NCBI GenBank assembly: GCA_014905825.1
Contig: JACGCN010000006.1
Coordinates: 1,922,001-1,986,000 of the forward strand
Direction: 5' to 3'
Origin: Lyophyllum atratum
Taxonomy: Eukaryota; Basidiomycota; Agaricomycetes; Agaricales; Lyophyllaceae
DNA: 64,000 nt
The position numbers and the translations under genes are program-made. The notes under the pieces were generated by a model. That model saw nothing but the letters and a program-made list of their open reading frames with translations, was not told the origin of the DNA and searched no databases. This document shows positions 39,381-49,959 of the stretch, piece after piece; position 1 is the first letter of the stretch; every line of letters begins with the position of its first letter.

Positions 39381-41583
39381 ATGCTTTCCCGTCCTGTCCC
39401 TCGTTATCCCCCCTACATCTCCCCACATCCTACCCCCACTCCCTACCACCTCCAGCACCCCCACCCCTACCACGGCCTGTCCATGGATCCCTCGTCCGTC
39501 GACTTCCGTGCCTTCTATCCCTACACCCCCAACGAGGTCAAGCACCGCAAGAGGACCACCACCACCCAGCTCAAGACCCTCGAGGCCATCTTCAAACGCG
39601 ACACCAAACCCAATGGCCCCCTACGGGTTCAACTGGCCGCAGAGCTAGGCATGACTGCCAGAGGTGTCCAGGTACGTCTTTATCTGATCGCTGCTTCATC
39701 CAATTCACGGGCGCTCCCCCCAGGTTTGGTTCCAGAACCGGTACGTGTCCTCTATATTTACTTCTAGCCATCATTGCCGACGAGCGACCAAAAAATAGAC
39801 GAGCCAAGGAAAAGACAAAGGCTGGAAAACCCGTCAAAAGCGAAAAGACGGACACTGACCAGCTCGAGTCGCCCGATGACGCGGACTGCTCCTCAGACTC
39901 GCCTCTGGCGACCCAGCGCAGTCCTCTGGAGTCTGAGCCTCAAGATTCGTCGTCACAGTCGTCGAGTCCAGACTGTGCATCGCCACCAAACCTCCAGGTC
40001 ATCACTGAGCCGTCCCCGACTTCATGGGCCGAATCCCCCATCGACCCCCACTCACTTTACGTGGACCCCAGTCTGCACCTCTACCGCCGAGGTTCTTTGC
40101 CCGTGAACGCGTTCCCCGCCACTGAGCTCTCTCCGAACAGCCCTCCCCAATCCGACATGTTTGATCCCTTTGCAAGGAGACTCTCGGTTGACGCCAGCCT
40201 TCAACGTCTCGCCAACAACCCGTATGCTCATCTTGCACGAGCCAAGAACGGTGCCATCTATGGCCCACGTGCTATTGCGCCTCGCCACCGGCCAATCGGC
40301 CGCTCTCCCTACGCCCCGCCACCAAGGGTTACTTCCTCTGCATCCATGCCCTACCGTCTGGACGTGCGTCGGGCCTCGATGGGCAATTTCCGCATCTCGC
40401 CTCAGAGCACTGCCTCCCCGTCGCCATCGCCTCTATCTCCATACCATGGTGTCAGAGCTTCCTTACCGGACCACAACCTATACGCCGTTACCTCCAGGAC
40501 TGTTCCCTCACCCATCCCGGGTCCGCTGCCATCCCCAAACTTCTCCTTCGGAGCCGCTAGTACACCATCTATGGTATCTGGGAGCTCAGGGGACAGTGAG
40601 CGGAACTCGCCGGACTCGGCGCAGGCGTATGCTTACCGGGAGAGTGAGCACGACGAGGACGAGGGAACGCCCGCGTCATATTACTCTTTGTCAAGATTCG
40701 GGTCGATCACATCGATCGCGACGAGCGATTCAAGCCTTAACAGTGCATATTATCCCGAAGTTGTGGCATGCTATCCTGAACACGAGCAGGATTTGGGTGG
40801 TAGACGCGATTCGTGGTATGTGCCCCTTTTTACGTTTGGACATCCTGCTCACGCTTCCGGCAGCGCGTCTGGACATTTTGCAACACTAATGTCTGGTCTT
40901 GATGTTAATGGAGCGCAAGAACCGATGGGGATCCCGCAGGATCACAGTGTCTACACCCTTCACGAGGATGTGCATGTTGCTGGAGTCGTTAGGATTGCCA
41001 GCAACGGGACTTGCATGGAGACCAGTACTTATCCCTCGCCTACATCCACGATTTCCCCTGGGCCTGGCGGAAGCCCTCATTCGCCGGGCATACTTCCATC
41101 TATGCCCATCTCCCGGTCCAGCGAGCTAAATCACGCGCTGCAGAGCCAATCTGACCAGGTACCTGGAATGTCAACCTCGCCTCAGGCATTGCGAGATCTA
41201 ATGGCTTCTTCTTTTCTTTCTAGGTACAGATAAACAATGCTGCAGACATGCAAACGTTTAGCGGGCACAACGTGGTCGCACCGACACCAGCGCCTGTCGT
41301 AGAAGCAGATGTCCACCCTTCTGGTGAACATTATTTCTACCCTCAACATATGAGCCCCTCGCAACCGATAACAGTGCACGCTGCAGCTGTCGAGTTTAGC
41401 AACAAATACAACTACGAATACGAAGCCCCCTCGTACCTCACGGAGAGTTATCCTCTGCTTGATGGGGACAACGACATGGGTCTCCACCACCAAGCCTTCG
41501 AGGCCTCTAACATGTCATACGATGTGATGGGCCCGCTCGATACCACACCGCAACACGTTGACCACTACGTCGCCTATGCATAA
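39381..41583 (+). CDS. Homeodomain transcription factor, basidiomycete Hom type
   Basis: Four exons: 39381-39671, 39724-39740, 39799-41158, 41224-41583; 2028 nt, 675 residues. A Pro/His/Tyr-rich head is followed by a homeodomain at about residues 52-110: KHRKRTTTTQLKTLEAIFKR, LRVQLAAELGMTARGVQ, VWFQNRRAKEK. A 17-nt exon encodes VWFQN and part of the next Arg, the heart of the recognition helix. The rest is long, low in complexity and Ser/Pro-rich. Homeodomain factors of this shape (hom1, hom2 in Schizophyllum commune) control fruiting-body development; whether this is their orthologue needs a tree. It is not linked to a mating-type HD1/HD2 pair, and I see no partner homeodomain gene beside it. 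Confidence 0.9.
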
Positions 41584-43064
41584 CTTGACCCTAGAGCGCG
41601 CTATCTGCACCTCTATCCAATCATTCTCATTGTCTGCTTGATTCTTTTTATCCTTTTTTGGAATTTGCCACTTTCTCTGTCGTTTCCGACTCCTTCTGTT
41701 ATGGATTTCATCTATACTCCCATCGACCCTCTCCCTGCGTCCCAGTCTTAAAGCCATCATCTTGCTCTGGCCACTTGTCTCCACCTTCACTGTCGTCGGC
41801 TCTCTTATGCCCGTCCTTGCTCTGTCGCTACCGAGAACACAAACTCTCCCACTCTCCCTATGTTTGTTATCCTTTCCTTGAATCTATGTTAAGTTATGTA
41901 CTTCTAATATTGTGCACTTCCATCTGTTCCTATACCTTTTTTTGCCACAACCTACCAGCATTCATTCCCACCACCGTAATATACCAAAGTAAATACTTCG
42001 TTACCCATACCCTAGATGTCACCTAATATCGTGTTGATTTGTTCATGAACTTTCAAAAAGAATTGAATCAATTGGTCGCTACCATGTACATCCAGTTCTT
42101 GGACTACAGGAAAAAAATCCAGCTGGAGCGACAGTAGTATCCTGCCTCCAAAAATTGACGATCTTGACCAAACCTAGAACGGGAGCGAATGCTTCGCATT
42201 CTAAAGATACGAGAAACGTGGCCGGAACCTGCATAGATCTAGAATCCAAAAGCAAGTAGGTTCCTGAATGGGATGCAGAGATGTTTCGCTTCGGTCGCCT
42301 CAGGGTTAGTGTGCATCCCTGAGGTGAGCTGAGGCAAGACTGGCTACTGGTCATCGGATATATGCGGGCTGTATACGGCTTTCATGTCCTGGCCGATGAT
42401 AGATGTCTTGATTGGAACGGACGGCCATAGAAATATTTCGTGTGGCAGGAGGTGGCTCTAAAATTTGGTGTTTTGGATACTTCTGCCAGGATCGCGATAT
42501 GGGCGAACCACCAGATCAAATGAGCATGCTTGAGGTAACCTGTGGAGAACTTGAAAGGGGCGCCGGACCTTGGCGGACACAGCCTACGACTCCAAGGCGT
42601 ACTAGGTAACCTCCAGGGGTTCTAGTTCATCAGCCACGCCCTCAGGAGATGGTGTTTTTTTTGGTGTTCCACCTACCGACCATAAGACCGATAACCTCAC
42701 GAAGCGGTTCACACCTTTGGACGCGTTGTCTTGTACACCTGGTCCTGATAATCATTGCAGGGCAGTTTGAGACGGTGTTGTGATCGGGCTGATGCGGAAG
42801 CGTTGACCATCTGTAGGAGGCGGCAGCAGCTGAATATAAGCTTTTCGGCGTCATGCAAGCGCCCGTTAGTAGATGTCAAGCCTCCGCATGTTGCTTGTGG
42901 GGCCTGCAGCAAGGCCTTCCTTATCAGGTGGCTCTACCGGCTTGTAAAGCGTACTCTACGTTTCATGCAGAGGAAATTGAGCAGAACGTTCGAATAGACA
43001 TGGATGCGAATTCCGACGCCTTCCTCAAGAGGCGCGGACACGTCGCTTTGGGTACGGTATGGTG
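41584..43064. other. Convergent intergenic region, 1.5 kb
   Basis: Between the ends of the homeodomain gene (plus) and the aldo/keto reductase (minus). The first 450 bp are pyrimidine-rich, probably the homeodomain gene 3' untranslated region. Short frames around 42412-43160 on both strands have no recognisable motif; part of the plus-strand one is antisense to the reductase last exon. Confidence 0.4.
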
Positions 43065-44374
43065 TCAATCCGCATCAACCGGATTCCAGCTAATCGCGCC
43101 ATCCTTGCCGCGATCCAGAGCATCGAGCGTTGTGACATCCTCTTCGGTGAGCTCAAAGTCATAGAGCTGTGTATTCGAATGGATGCGCGCAGACGTCGCG
43201 CTCTTCACGAGGGGAACAAATCTACAGGCCGATGATTGAATGATAAGCATCGGACCAGTGGATCCTGATGCTGGCTCAAACACGTACGCACCCTTTTTGA
43301 AGGGACCAACGAAGCAGGATTTGAGCCGGGTCGCGGTCATACTACGATAGAGAAGAAGTGCTGAGGATGGCGGTCTGAAACATGAGGATATTTGGAGTAT
43401 ACTTACTTTAGCCGCCAGCTCCTTGATCGTAGGGTCATCCAGTTTCCCGCGAATGATTGGACAATAGGCCTGAACGACGATGGAGTATTTTCGGCAGTAT
43501 GAAACGATGGGGCGCTGTTGACATAAAGGGTGGATCTGTTGATGGGATGGTGCGTTGATAAGATTGTGATGGCCCGCTTATTTATTTGGATGCAGAACTT
43601 GCGGTTCGCGACGCACCTCGATTTGATTGACGGAGGGCATGGGAAAGCCTGCGTTGCGGATTTCCTCGAGGTGTTTCACCCCGCTATGGGAGGTGGAGGA
43701 CGGTGATGGTGGAGAATGTAGGCCGATCAGACGTACTAGTTTGACACGCCAACAGTCCTGATTTTACCAGCTGCTTTAGCTTCTTGTAAAGCTTTGTATG
43801 TGAGAAGGCGCCGTTCAGCTCCAGCAAATGGGTCGTGAATCAGAAATAGGTCGATGTAATCTGCTTGTGTCTCGCCATCAGCGCTGGGGGATTAAAGTCA
43901 ACTTGACGCGCACCGAATTTAAATCTCGCAAGTGATTCATCGACTCCCTTCAGCGTGGTCTCATAGCCGTGAAATTTGGAGATACATTTCGTTGCTAGTC
44001 ATACGTACACGCGTCAGCATATGTACCCAGCTGGAAGAAACGCTCGACGCACTGATAAAAACGTCCTCTCGGGAGAGCTCAGAGTCCCGGACGGCTTCGC
44101 CCACAGCGGCCTCGTTCCGATAAGCCTGTGCGGTGTCTACATGCCTGCTGAATTATCAGGATTTGAATTATGGGATTGTATGTTGGACCAACCTATATCC
44201 AGCTTCCAATGCCTCTAGGACAGAATCCCTGGTGGTATAGTTCTGATAGACACCAAAGCCGAGAAGCGGCATGGCATAGCCTTTGAGGGGGTATGAGTCT
44301 CATTCAGCGCTGATACGTGGTTTTGGTAAACCTGAGGAGAGCTTGATCGTTGAGGTGAGTGTGAGACCCGACAT
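43065..44374 (-). CDS. Aldo/keto reductase
   Basis: About nine exons on the minus strand from ATG 44374 to TGA 43065. Assembled protein follows the AKR barrel: SSGYAMPLLGFGVYQNY, LEAGYRHVDTAQAYRNEAAVG with catalytic Asp and Tyr, TTKCISKFHGYETT with catalytic Lys, DYIDLFLIHDPF with catalytic His, GKIRTVGVSNY, PSVNQIE, YCPIIRGKL, ILLRWSLQKGFVPLVKSA with the NADPH-phosphate-binding Lys, and a C-terminal YDFELTEEDVTTLDAL. All four catalytic residues are present, so it should be an active NADPH-dependent carbonyl reductase; the natural substrate is unknown. Its ATG is only 66 bp from the ATG of the divergent RING gene. Confidence 0.9.
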
Positions 44375-44440
44375 GGCTGTCGGAGCAATCGTTCGGGCCG
44401 GGACTTGTCTTGAGCCACACAACCTCACAAGTTGCGCGAA

Positions 44441-46209
44441 ATGTCGCTCTACAACTACGTCGAGTTCCCAAACTCCAATCTGGTCTGTAGGCACCCTATA
44501 TATCGCTCTAATAGTATCTCATACGAGCCTGTAACAGATATGCTGCATATGTCGGTATGTTCCCCCGTTGTCCCGCTGACGACATCGCATGAAACAAAGC
44601 CCGCCGCATCCGCAGGACAGCGTTCACGGACCCAGTCACGACGCAGACGTGTGCCCATACGTTCTGCAAGGAATGCATCCTACGGGCAATTGAGCATTCT
44701 GCACAATGCCCTGTTGACCGCTCGCCTCTGGGCCCAGGTAACCTCATGCCCGCAAACCCTATAGTACGCTCTGTGAGCATTGAGTTCATATTTCCAAAAG
44801 TTTCGGCGAGTCTAAGTCAAGGTATTTCCGGCAGCTCGTGGACGAACTTGTGGTAGAATGTGTGCACCGTGCGGAGGGGTGCATGTACACTTGCCAACGT
44901 CAGCTGCTGCCCCCGCATCTCCTCGATTCTTGTGCGTACAGAGAGGTGGCGTGTCCGCAGGGAAAATGCTGGGAGACTATGCTGTTCAAGGACTCGATTT
45001 CCCATGTCCATGAAGAAGATGAAAACCATGATGAGGTACATTCGACGAAAGTACAGGAAGCAAAAGTACGTTTGATAACAAGTCAATCCCTCGCTCCTGC
45101 TCATCATCCTTCCCAGCCAGAAGCATCAGACATAGAGGCACTTGTGCCTCCTGTGATCGACCCTCCTGCCGCCACCAACGAGCCACGGCAATCCGAAACA
45201 TCCTCCGTATCAACCGACATCGCCCCTACCAGTTCCACCTCCGTCACCGCCATTGCCAGATCCGTCGCACCAGAGCCTCGCCTGGCCGTTCTCACAGAAC
45301 AAAACATCCTCCTCCGACATCGCGTCGACCTCCTCGAGGGCCTCCTCCACGGCTTCAAACGTGATATGAATGCTGTCAAACGTGCCCTGGGGCCATGGTT
45401 TCGCGTCGGAGAGGGTGTGGAAGCCAATGCCAACCGTGATAGGAGCTACTTTTCGACCGAACTACCGGTGGGGGCTCAGCCTACGAGCGCGTCCACATCA
45501 AACGCGGCAGAAGGCTCGACGGCTCCCGAGGGGCTCCCTCCATACCCATACCCACGCCCACACCAACATCCGCATGCGTATCAGTATCCTTTTCCATACA
45601 CCACCGTTGCGCCAATGCCTCACGCCGACTCGCTTGCGCCCTACTTCCCGGCTGAGGTAGACGACGCCACGCCATTCCATTCCGCACGCCGAGCTCCGCC
45701 TCCCGCGTCTGCGAATCCCGTGCGACCGCATCGCTCCCCCTCGAGTGTAGAGTTCGTAACCCCGCCGACACAGGGATATGACCCACATACCCCATATCCT
45801 GCTCCGCATCCGTCCCTGGTGGCGCCGCTGAACCTGGGCACGACATTAGAGGGCACCCTGCACGGGCTCAGAGACAGTGTGCTGGGGCTTGCGGCGAGTG
45901 TTGATTCGATGGGACGGAGGCATGAGATTGCGCTGACGAATGAGACGAGCCGGATGGCGGAGGAAGTGGGTGGGTTGAGGGCGGGGGTTCATGGGCTGAG
46001 GATGCAGGTATGTTGGTACGTTTTTCAGACAGATTCAGAGTGCTAATGTTCGTCGGTAGATACATGCAATCATGATGGACCGCAATGCACAGCTTACCGG
46101 GCGGGATGGGGTGGGAGATAGTATGAACGGACAGTGGATGCCGTTGCCCGCGCCTCAGCTCCCGACGCGTCAATTTCACGCTCAGCAGCCATCAATCACC
46201 AAATTGTGA
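44441..46209 (+). CDS. RING-finger and TRAF-type zinc-finger protein
   Basis: Five exons: 44441-44482, 44538-44554, 44616-44772, 44835-46007, 46060-46209; 1539 nt, 512 residues. The 17-nt second exon encodes ICCIC, the first zinc ligands of a RING finger; without it the RING would seem broken. The RING continues CRTAFTDPV, TCAHTFCKECILRAI, QCPVDRSPL. A TRAF-type zinc finger follows (ECVHRAEGCMYTCQRQL, then DSCAYREVACP). The remainder has a coiled-coil-like segment (LTEQNILLRHRVDLLEGLLHG) and a long Pro/Tyr/His-rich region. The pattern suggests an E3 ubiquitin ligase or a TRAF-like adaptor; substrate unknown. The first donor (GTCTGT) and the micro-exon were chosen because they alone restore the RING ligands and keep the frame open. 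Confidence 0.85.
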
Positions 46210-46312
46210 GGCGTCTAGAGTGTATAATAGAATGTCGTATGTAAGACAGTTTACAACATGTATCATTCGCGCAGAACTAGATAGCAATGTAATAATCACC
46301 GAGTAGTAGAAC

Positions 46313-46952
46313 CTAGCTGGTGATACGCGTGGCCCAAGCATTATCGAGACGATCAAGCATGTCTTGGACCTCCCTGACCGCGTCCTTGCGGTCTTTACGT
46401 GCTTCCTCCCATGCGGGCTCTGCGGTGACACCGTCAAGGCGGAGAAGAGACTGGAGAAGGAGCTCGCCCAGGCGAGCATGTTCCTTTTGATTGGTGGGAT
46501 CACGGAGAAAATAATCTACATCAGGTTTGAGAGACGTGCGAACGGCATGCAGTTCGGTCTGTATGGTCGCGATAATGGAGCGCTCAGATTGGGACTGAGG
46601 ATGCGCTGTGGCGTGAGGTTCGCGCGGATCAGTGGCGCCGATAAGCGCGATGACCGAGTTGGGGTGGAGGCCATATGCAGAGACTACGAGGGGGGTCAGC
46701 TATAGGCATTGGGCGAGGAAGGGCACGGACTGGGAGCCTGGTCGTCTTTCATGACGGCGCCGGCGTGGATGAGTTTGAATGCATCGTGCGGCAGATGAGT
46801 GTAATCGGCGAGAGATTTGCGGACGGCGTAGAGCGGGGTATCTGGGGCGGGGAGATCAAAGGTTATTCTGTGGGGATGTTGATGAGCTCGCCGTTCGAGG
46901 CGACGAGGAGAGGGACTCGCCTCTCCTTGCCCCACTTGACGGTGACAGTCAT
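46313..46952 (-). CDS. BAG-domain Hsp70 cochaperone with ubiquitin-like domain
   Basis: Three exons on the minus strand: 46921-46952, 46731-46867, 46313-46683; 540 nt, 179 residues. The N-terminal half is a ubiquitin-like domain (MTVTVKWGKERITFDLPAP, KLIHAGAVMKDDQAPISAYG, NSVIALIG), the C-terminal half a BAG domain (LLLQSLLRLDGVTAE, RKDRKDAVREVQDMLDRLD). BAG proteins bind the Hsp70 ATPase domain and act as nucleotide exchange factors; the ubiquitin-like part may link to the proteasome as in animal BAG1. The first intron (46868-46920) has a GC donor (AG|GCGAGT). The frame is convergent with the RING gene, with about 100 bp between stops. Confidence 0.88.
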
Positions 46953-47055
46953 TGGAAAGGGCGATAAACCCTAACCCCGACGCGTGACCTGCTTATGACT
47001 TCATTTTGAACGTTGTGTTCTTGACGTCCGAGTCGTCCTGTGCTTTTCCTCAACC

Positions 47056-48802
47056 ATGCCCCCCTCCGATGCCCCCAGACGTCCCCCTCCCAATCCCAAT
47101 GCCCGCCCCAACGCCCTCACCGGTCTCCTCGCAAACAGGCAGGCCGCAACCCCCATTCCCCCCTCCCTTCAGGCTAAAATGGCCGCAGTATGTCTCATTC
47201 ACCATCGTCCTATCGCCCCATACTCATCTTGTTCCCCCAGTTTGCCAACAGAACTAACAGCTCATCTATCGTCGAGACCACGACGACGGCACTTGCCAAC
47301 TCCTCACTCAATGCAGGACCATCCAGCCATCCGAGCCTCTACACCGCCAACTCCTACCCGCCCCCACGTCCCCGTATAACTGGCCTCGCTGCACGCAGAA
47401 CAAAGCCGGGATTCTCTCTCAAAGACATCGATCCAACCATCGTCCCAACTCCAAGTGGTGGCGCAGCCGCTGCAGGTCTCGGCGCAGGTCGCCCCTCCCT
47501 TGCTCTAGATCCCCCAAAGCGCCCTATTCCCTCGAATTTCGTCTCCCCTTTTTCTAACTTTTCCAAAATTGTGTTCGTCTCCTCGCCCGTTTTCCATATG
47601 CCAATCGCTTACCTTGCGCAGAGACCCGTCTGGCGCTCTTAATTTTAACGGCAAGGCTGTACTCCATGCTGCGGGTGTTAATTTTTCGAGCGGCGCGTCT
47701 TTCAATATCAATATGGAGCAGCTGCAGCTCGACGAAGAGCTCGGAAGGGGCAACTATGGAACTGTCAAAAAGGTATTGCACAAGCCGACCAATGTCGCCA
47801 TGGCCATGAAGGTAAGCCCCTCAGTTCCCTCTTTTGGAATAGCCCTATATCATTATTGCAGGAAATTCGTCTGGAACTCGACGATGCAAAACTTAACGCC
47901 ATCATCATGGAGCTCGACATTCTCCATCGCGCGGTCGCCCCTGAAATCGTCGAGTTCTACGGCGCGTTCTTCATAGAGTCCTGTGTGTACTATTGCATGG
48001 AGTACATGGACGCAGGCAGTCTCGATAAACTTCAGGGCGCTGGCGTCCCCGAGGACGTCCTCGGTCGCATCGCAGGTTCTATGGTTCGAGGTCTCAAGTT
48101 CCTCAAGGATGAACTCCAGATTATCCACCGGGGTAAGCTCCCTTTTTGCCTAGCGCCGGATAAGGATTGAATATCGATCGATAGACGTCAAACCGACAAA
48201 TGTTCTCGTTAGCAAGAAGGGTGACATCAAACTCTGTGACTTCGGGGTGTCAGGGCAACTTGAGAAATCGCTTGCGAAAACGAACATCGGCTGCCAGAGT
48301 TACATGGCTGTGAGTCTTCTTCGTTCACCTCTCATTCTTCCAGCATCTCATCATGGACACTCAGCCCGAGCGCATCAAGGGCGAATCGCAAAACAATCTT
48401 GGCACATACACCGTCTCTTCGGATGTCTGGTCTCTTGGCCTCTCCATGATCGAAATCGGCCTCGGCCAGTACCCATACCCGCCCGAGACTTACTCGAACG
48501 TCTTTGCGCAGCTCACTGCCATCGTGCACGGGGACCCACCCGAACTGCCCGAGGATCGGTACAGCGATGAGGCCAGGGACTGGGTTGCACGATGCCTTTC
48601 GAAGAAACCGGAAGATCGCGCTAGCTACAGCGAGCTCTTGGAGCACCCCTTCCTGAAAGGTGATGCGGAGCGAAAGGATGTTGATATGGTGAATTGGGTA
48701 CAAAGAGCACTGGAACATCGGGAGGCGAAGCTGGCGAAAGAGAAAGAGGATGCTATGATCGCCACCCCAAAGTCAGCGCCAGCCTCAACTCTATCGGAAT
48801 GA
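47056..48802 (+). CDS. MAP kinase kinase of the stress (HOG) pathway, Pbs2/Wis1 type
   Basis: Six exons: 47056-47187, 47241-47572, 47622-47811, 47862-48132, 48185-48309, 48365-48802; 1488 nt, 495 residues. A Pro/Ser/Ala-rich head of about 190 residues is followed by a MAPKK kinase domain: LDEELGRGNYGTVKKVLHKP, VAMAMK with the ATP Lys, YYCMEYMDAGSLDKL, IHRDVKPTNVLVS, CDFGVSG, SLAKTNIGCQSYMAPERI, SDVWSLGLSMIE. The activation loop has the Ser and Thr four residues apart (SLAKT) expected for phosphorylation by Ssk2-type MAPKKK. The SLAKT..GCQSYMAPERI form points to Pbs2/Wis1 rather than Ste7 or Mkk1. An intron splits the loop between YMA and PERI. It starts 104 bp from the BAG gene start, in divergent orientation. 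Confidence 0.93.
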
Positions 48803-49959
48803 GTTGAAAGCAGACTCAACTGCTTTTTCGACCGGAATGGACTCCGGATTCAGGCTGTGATGTTTGGGGCTCCTGTTCGTGTATGGCTTGCATATGCTGT
48901 CCTCACCCGATGGCGATGCGACGGCAAGCGATGGCGCACATCGACCCCGAGGCGAGTCCTGCAACACCCAGTACCCATTCCCATCCCCGCCAAGCTCCAC
49001 TCCTACACATTATTCGCCCATATTCATTCCCTCCATCATCCAGCCATCGGCGCTCTGCGTTATTACATGCCATTCTGCACATGATTCGCGTCTTCTATAC
49101 CCCCACCCCTCATATATATCACTCGGGTCTGGACCCTAGCAGCCACATTTTCCTCGGGCGTCTTTTCTTTCAGGAGCTGGCTGGGCTCATCGCTTCTCCT
49201 CGCAGGTTCGAGGGTCGGTCATTCATCGCTTTGGGCACAGACACACATGTACACCTCAAGTATTCTTAGGCTTCCTCCCCGTCTCTGGCCACCATCCCAT
49301 CTACGCTGCCCTTCCCAAGGGCGCATCTGCGTCATCTAGACATACACAACCACCATCTGCCCAAAGCGCGAAACAACTTATATGATCGAGTCTGCAACTG
49401 TCTGTTCCTTTCACTCCAATAACCATACACGACAACGGAGTAGAAGGATCCATAGTACGACCCACCCAGGATCAGGTTGAATCAATGGTGCTACGTGTAT
49501 GCAAACCTTCGACTTCACAAGGCGGTTTGTAAACCCCTGCTGCCTTGGCTGTTGCTCTCCGCTTCTTTTATCCTCACTCGTACATACATTTAGACTAGCG
49601 TGTTCTTGGGTATGGGGTTTACTGTCCGTTGATGTTCGCTTTTTTTCCTGCCTTCCCCACCATCACACTCACTCAAATGTAGCACACACACACGGCTTTC
49701 CTTCTTCGATGTACACATTGCATTACATACATTATTATCCGTGTATCCAACTATCACCACTGTCGTGTATGCAAAGGGCATGAATCGGCAAAGTCCGCTT
49801 CGAAAATCACAGTTTTCAAGTGACCAATCTATGCGATTATCTCCTTCAGACACTCCGACTCATCTTGGTTTCTGATTCATTGGATTCGACTCATCGATTC
49901 CATCCGCTGAGGCTCAGAATAAATACTGTCCTCTTCTGTCCTCTTCCCACATTTTCATC
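48803..49959. other. Intergenic, MAPKK 3' / ILS1 promoter
   Basis: About 1.16 kb, pyrimidine-rich with several CA/CACA runs. Small plus-strand frames at 48857-49269 are Pro/His/Ser-rich and unlike real protein. It should hold the MAPKK 3' untranslated region and the isoleucyl-tRNA synthetase promoter. Confidence 0.4.

Noticed and set aside
39381..41583. Mating-type HD1/HD2 locus
   Set aside because: Only one homeodomain gene is present and no divergently paired partner or mitochondrial intermediate peptidase neighbour is seen.
45481..45856. Minus-strand frames inside the RING/TRAF gene
   Set aside because: Shadow frames of a Pro/Tyr/His-rich coding region.
48857..49269. Overlapping plus-strand frames after the MAPKK
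   Set aside because: Three frames overlap in the same pyrimidine-rich sequence and are rich in Pro, His and Ser; this fits a 3' untranslated region.
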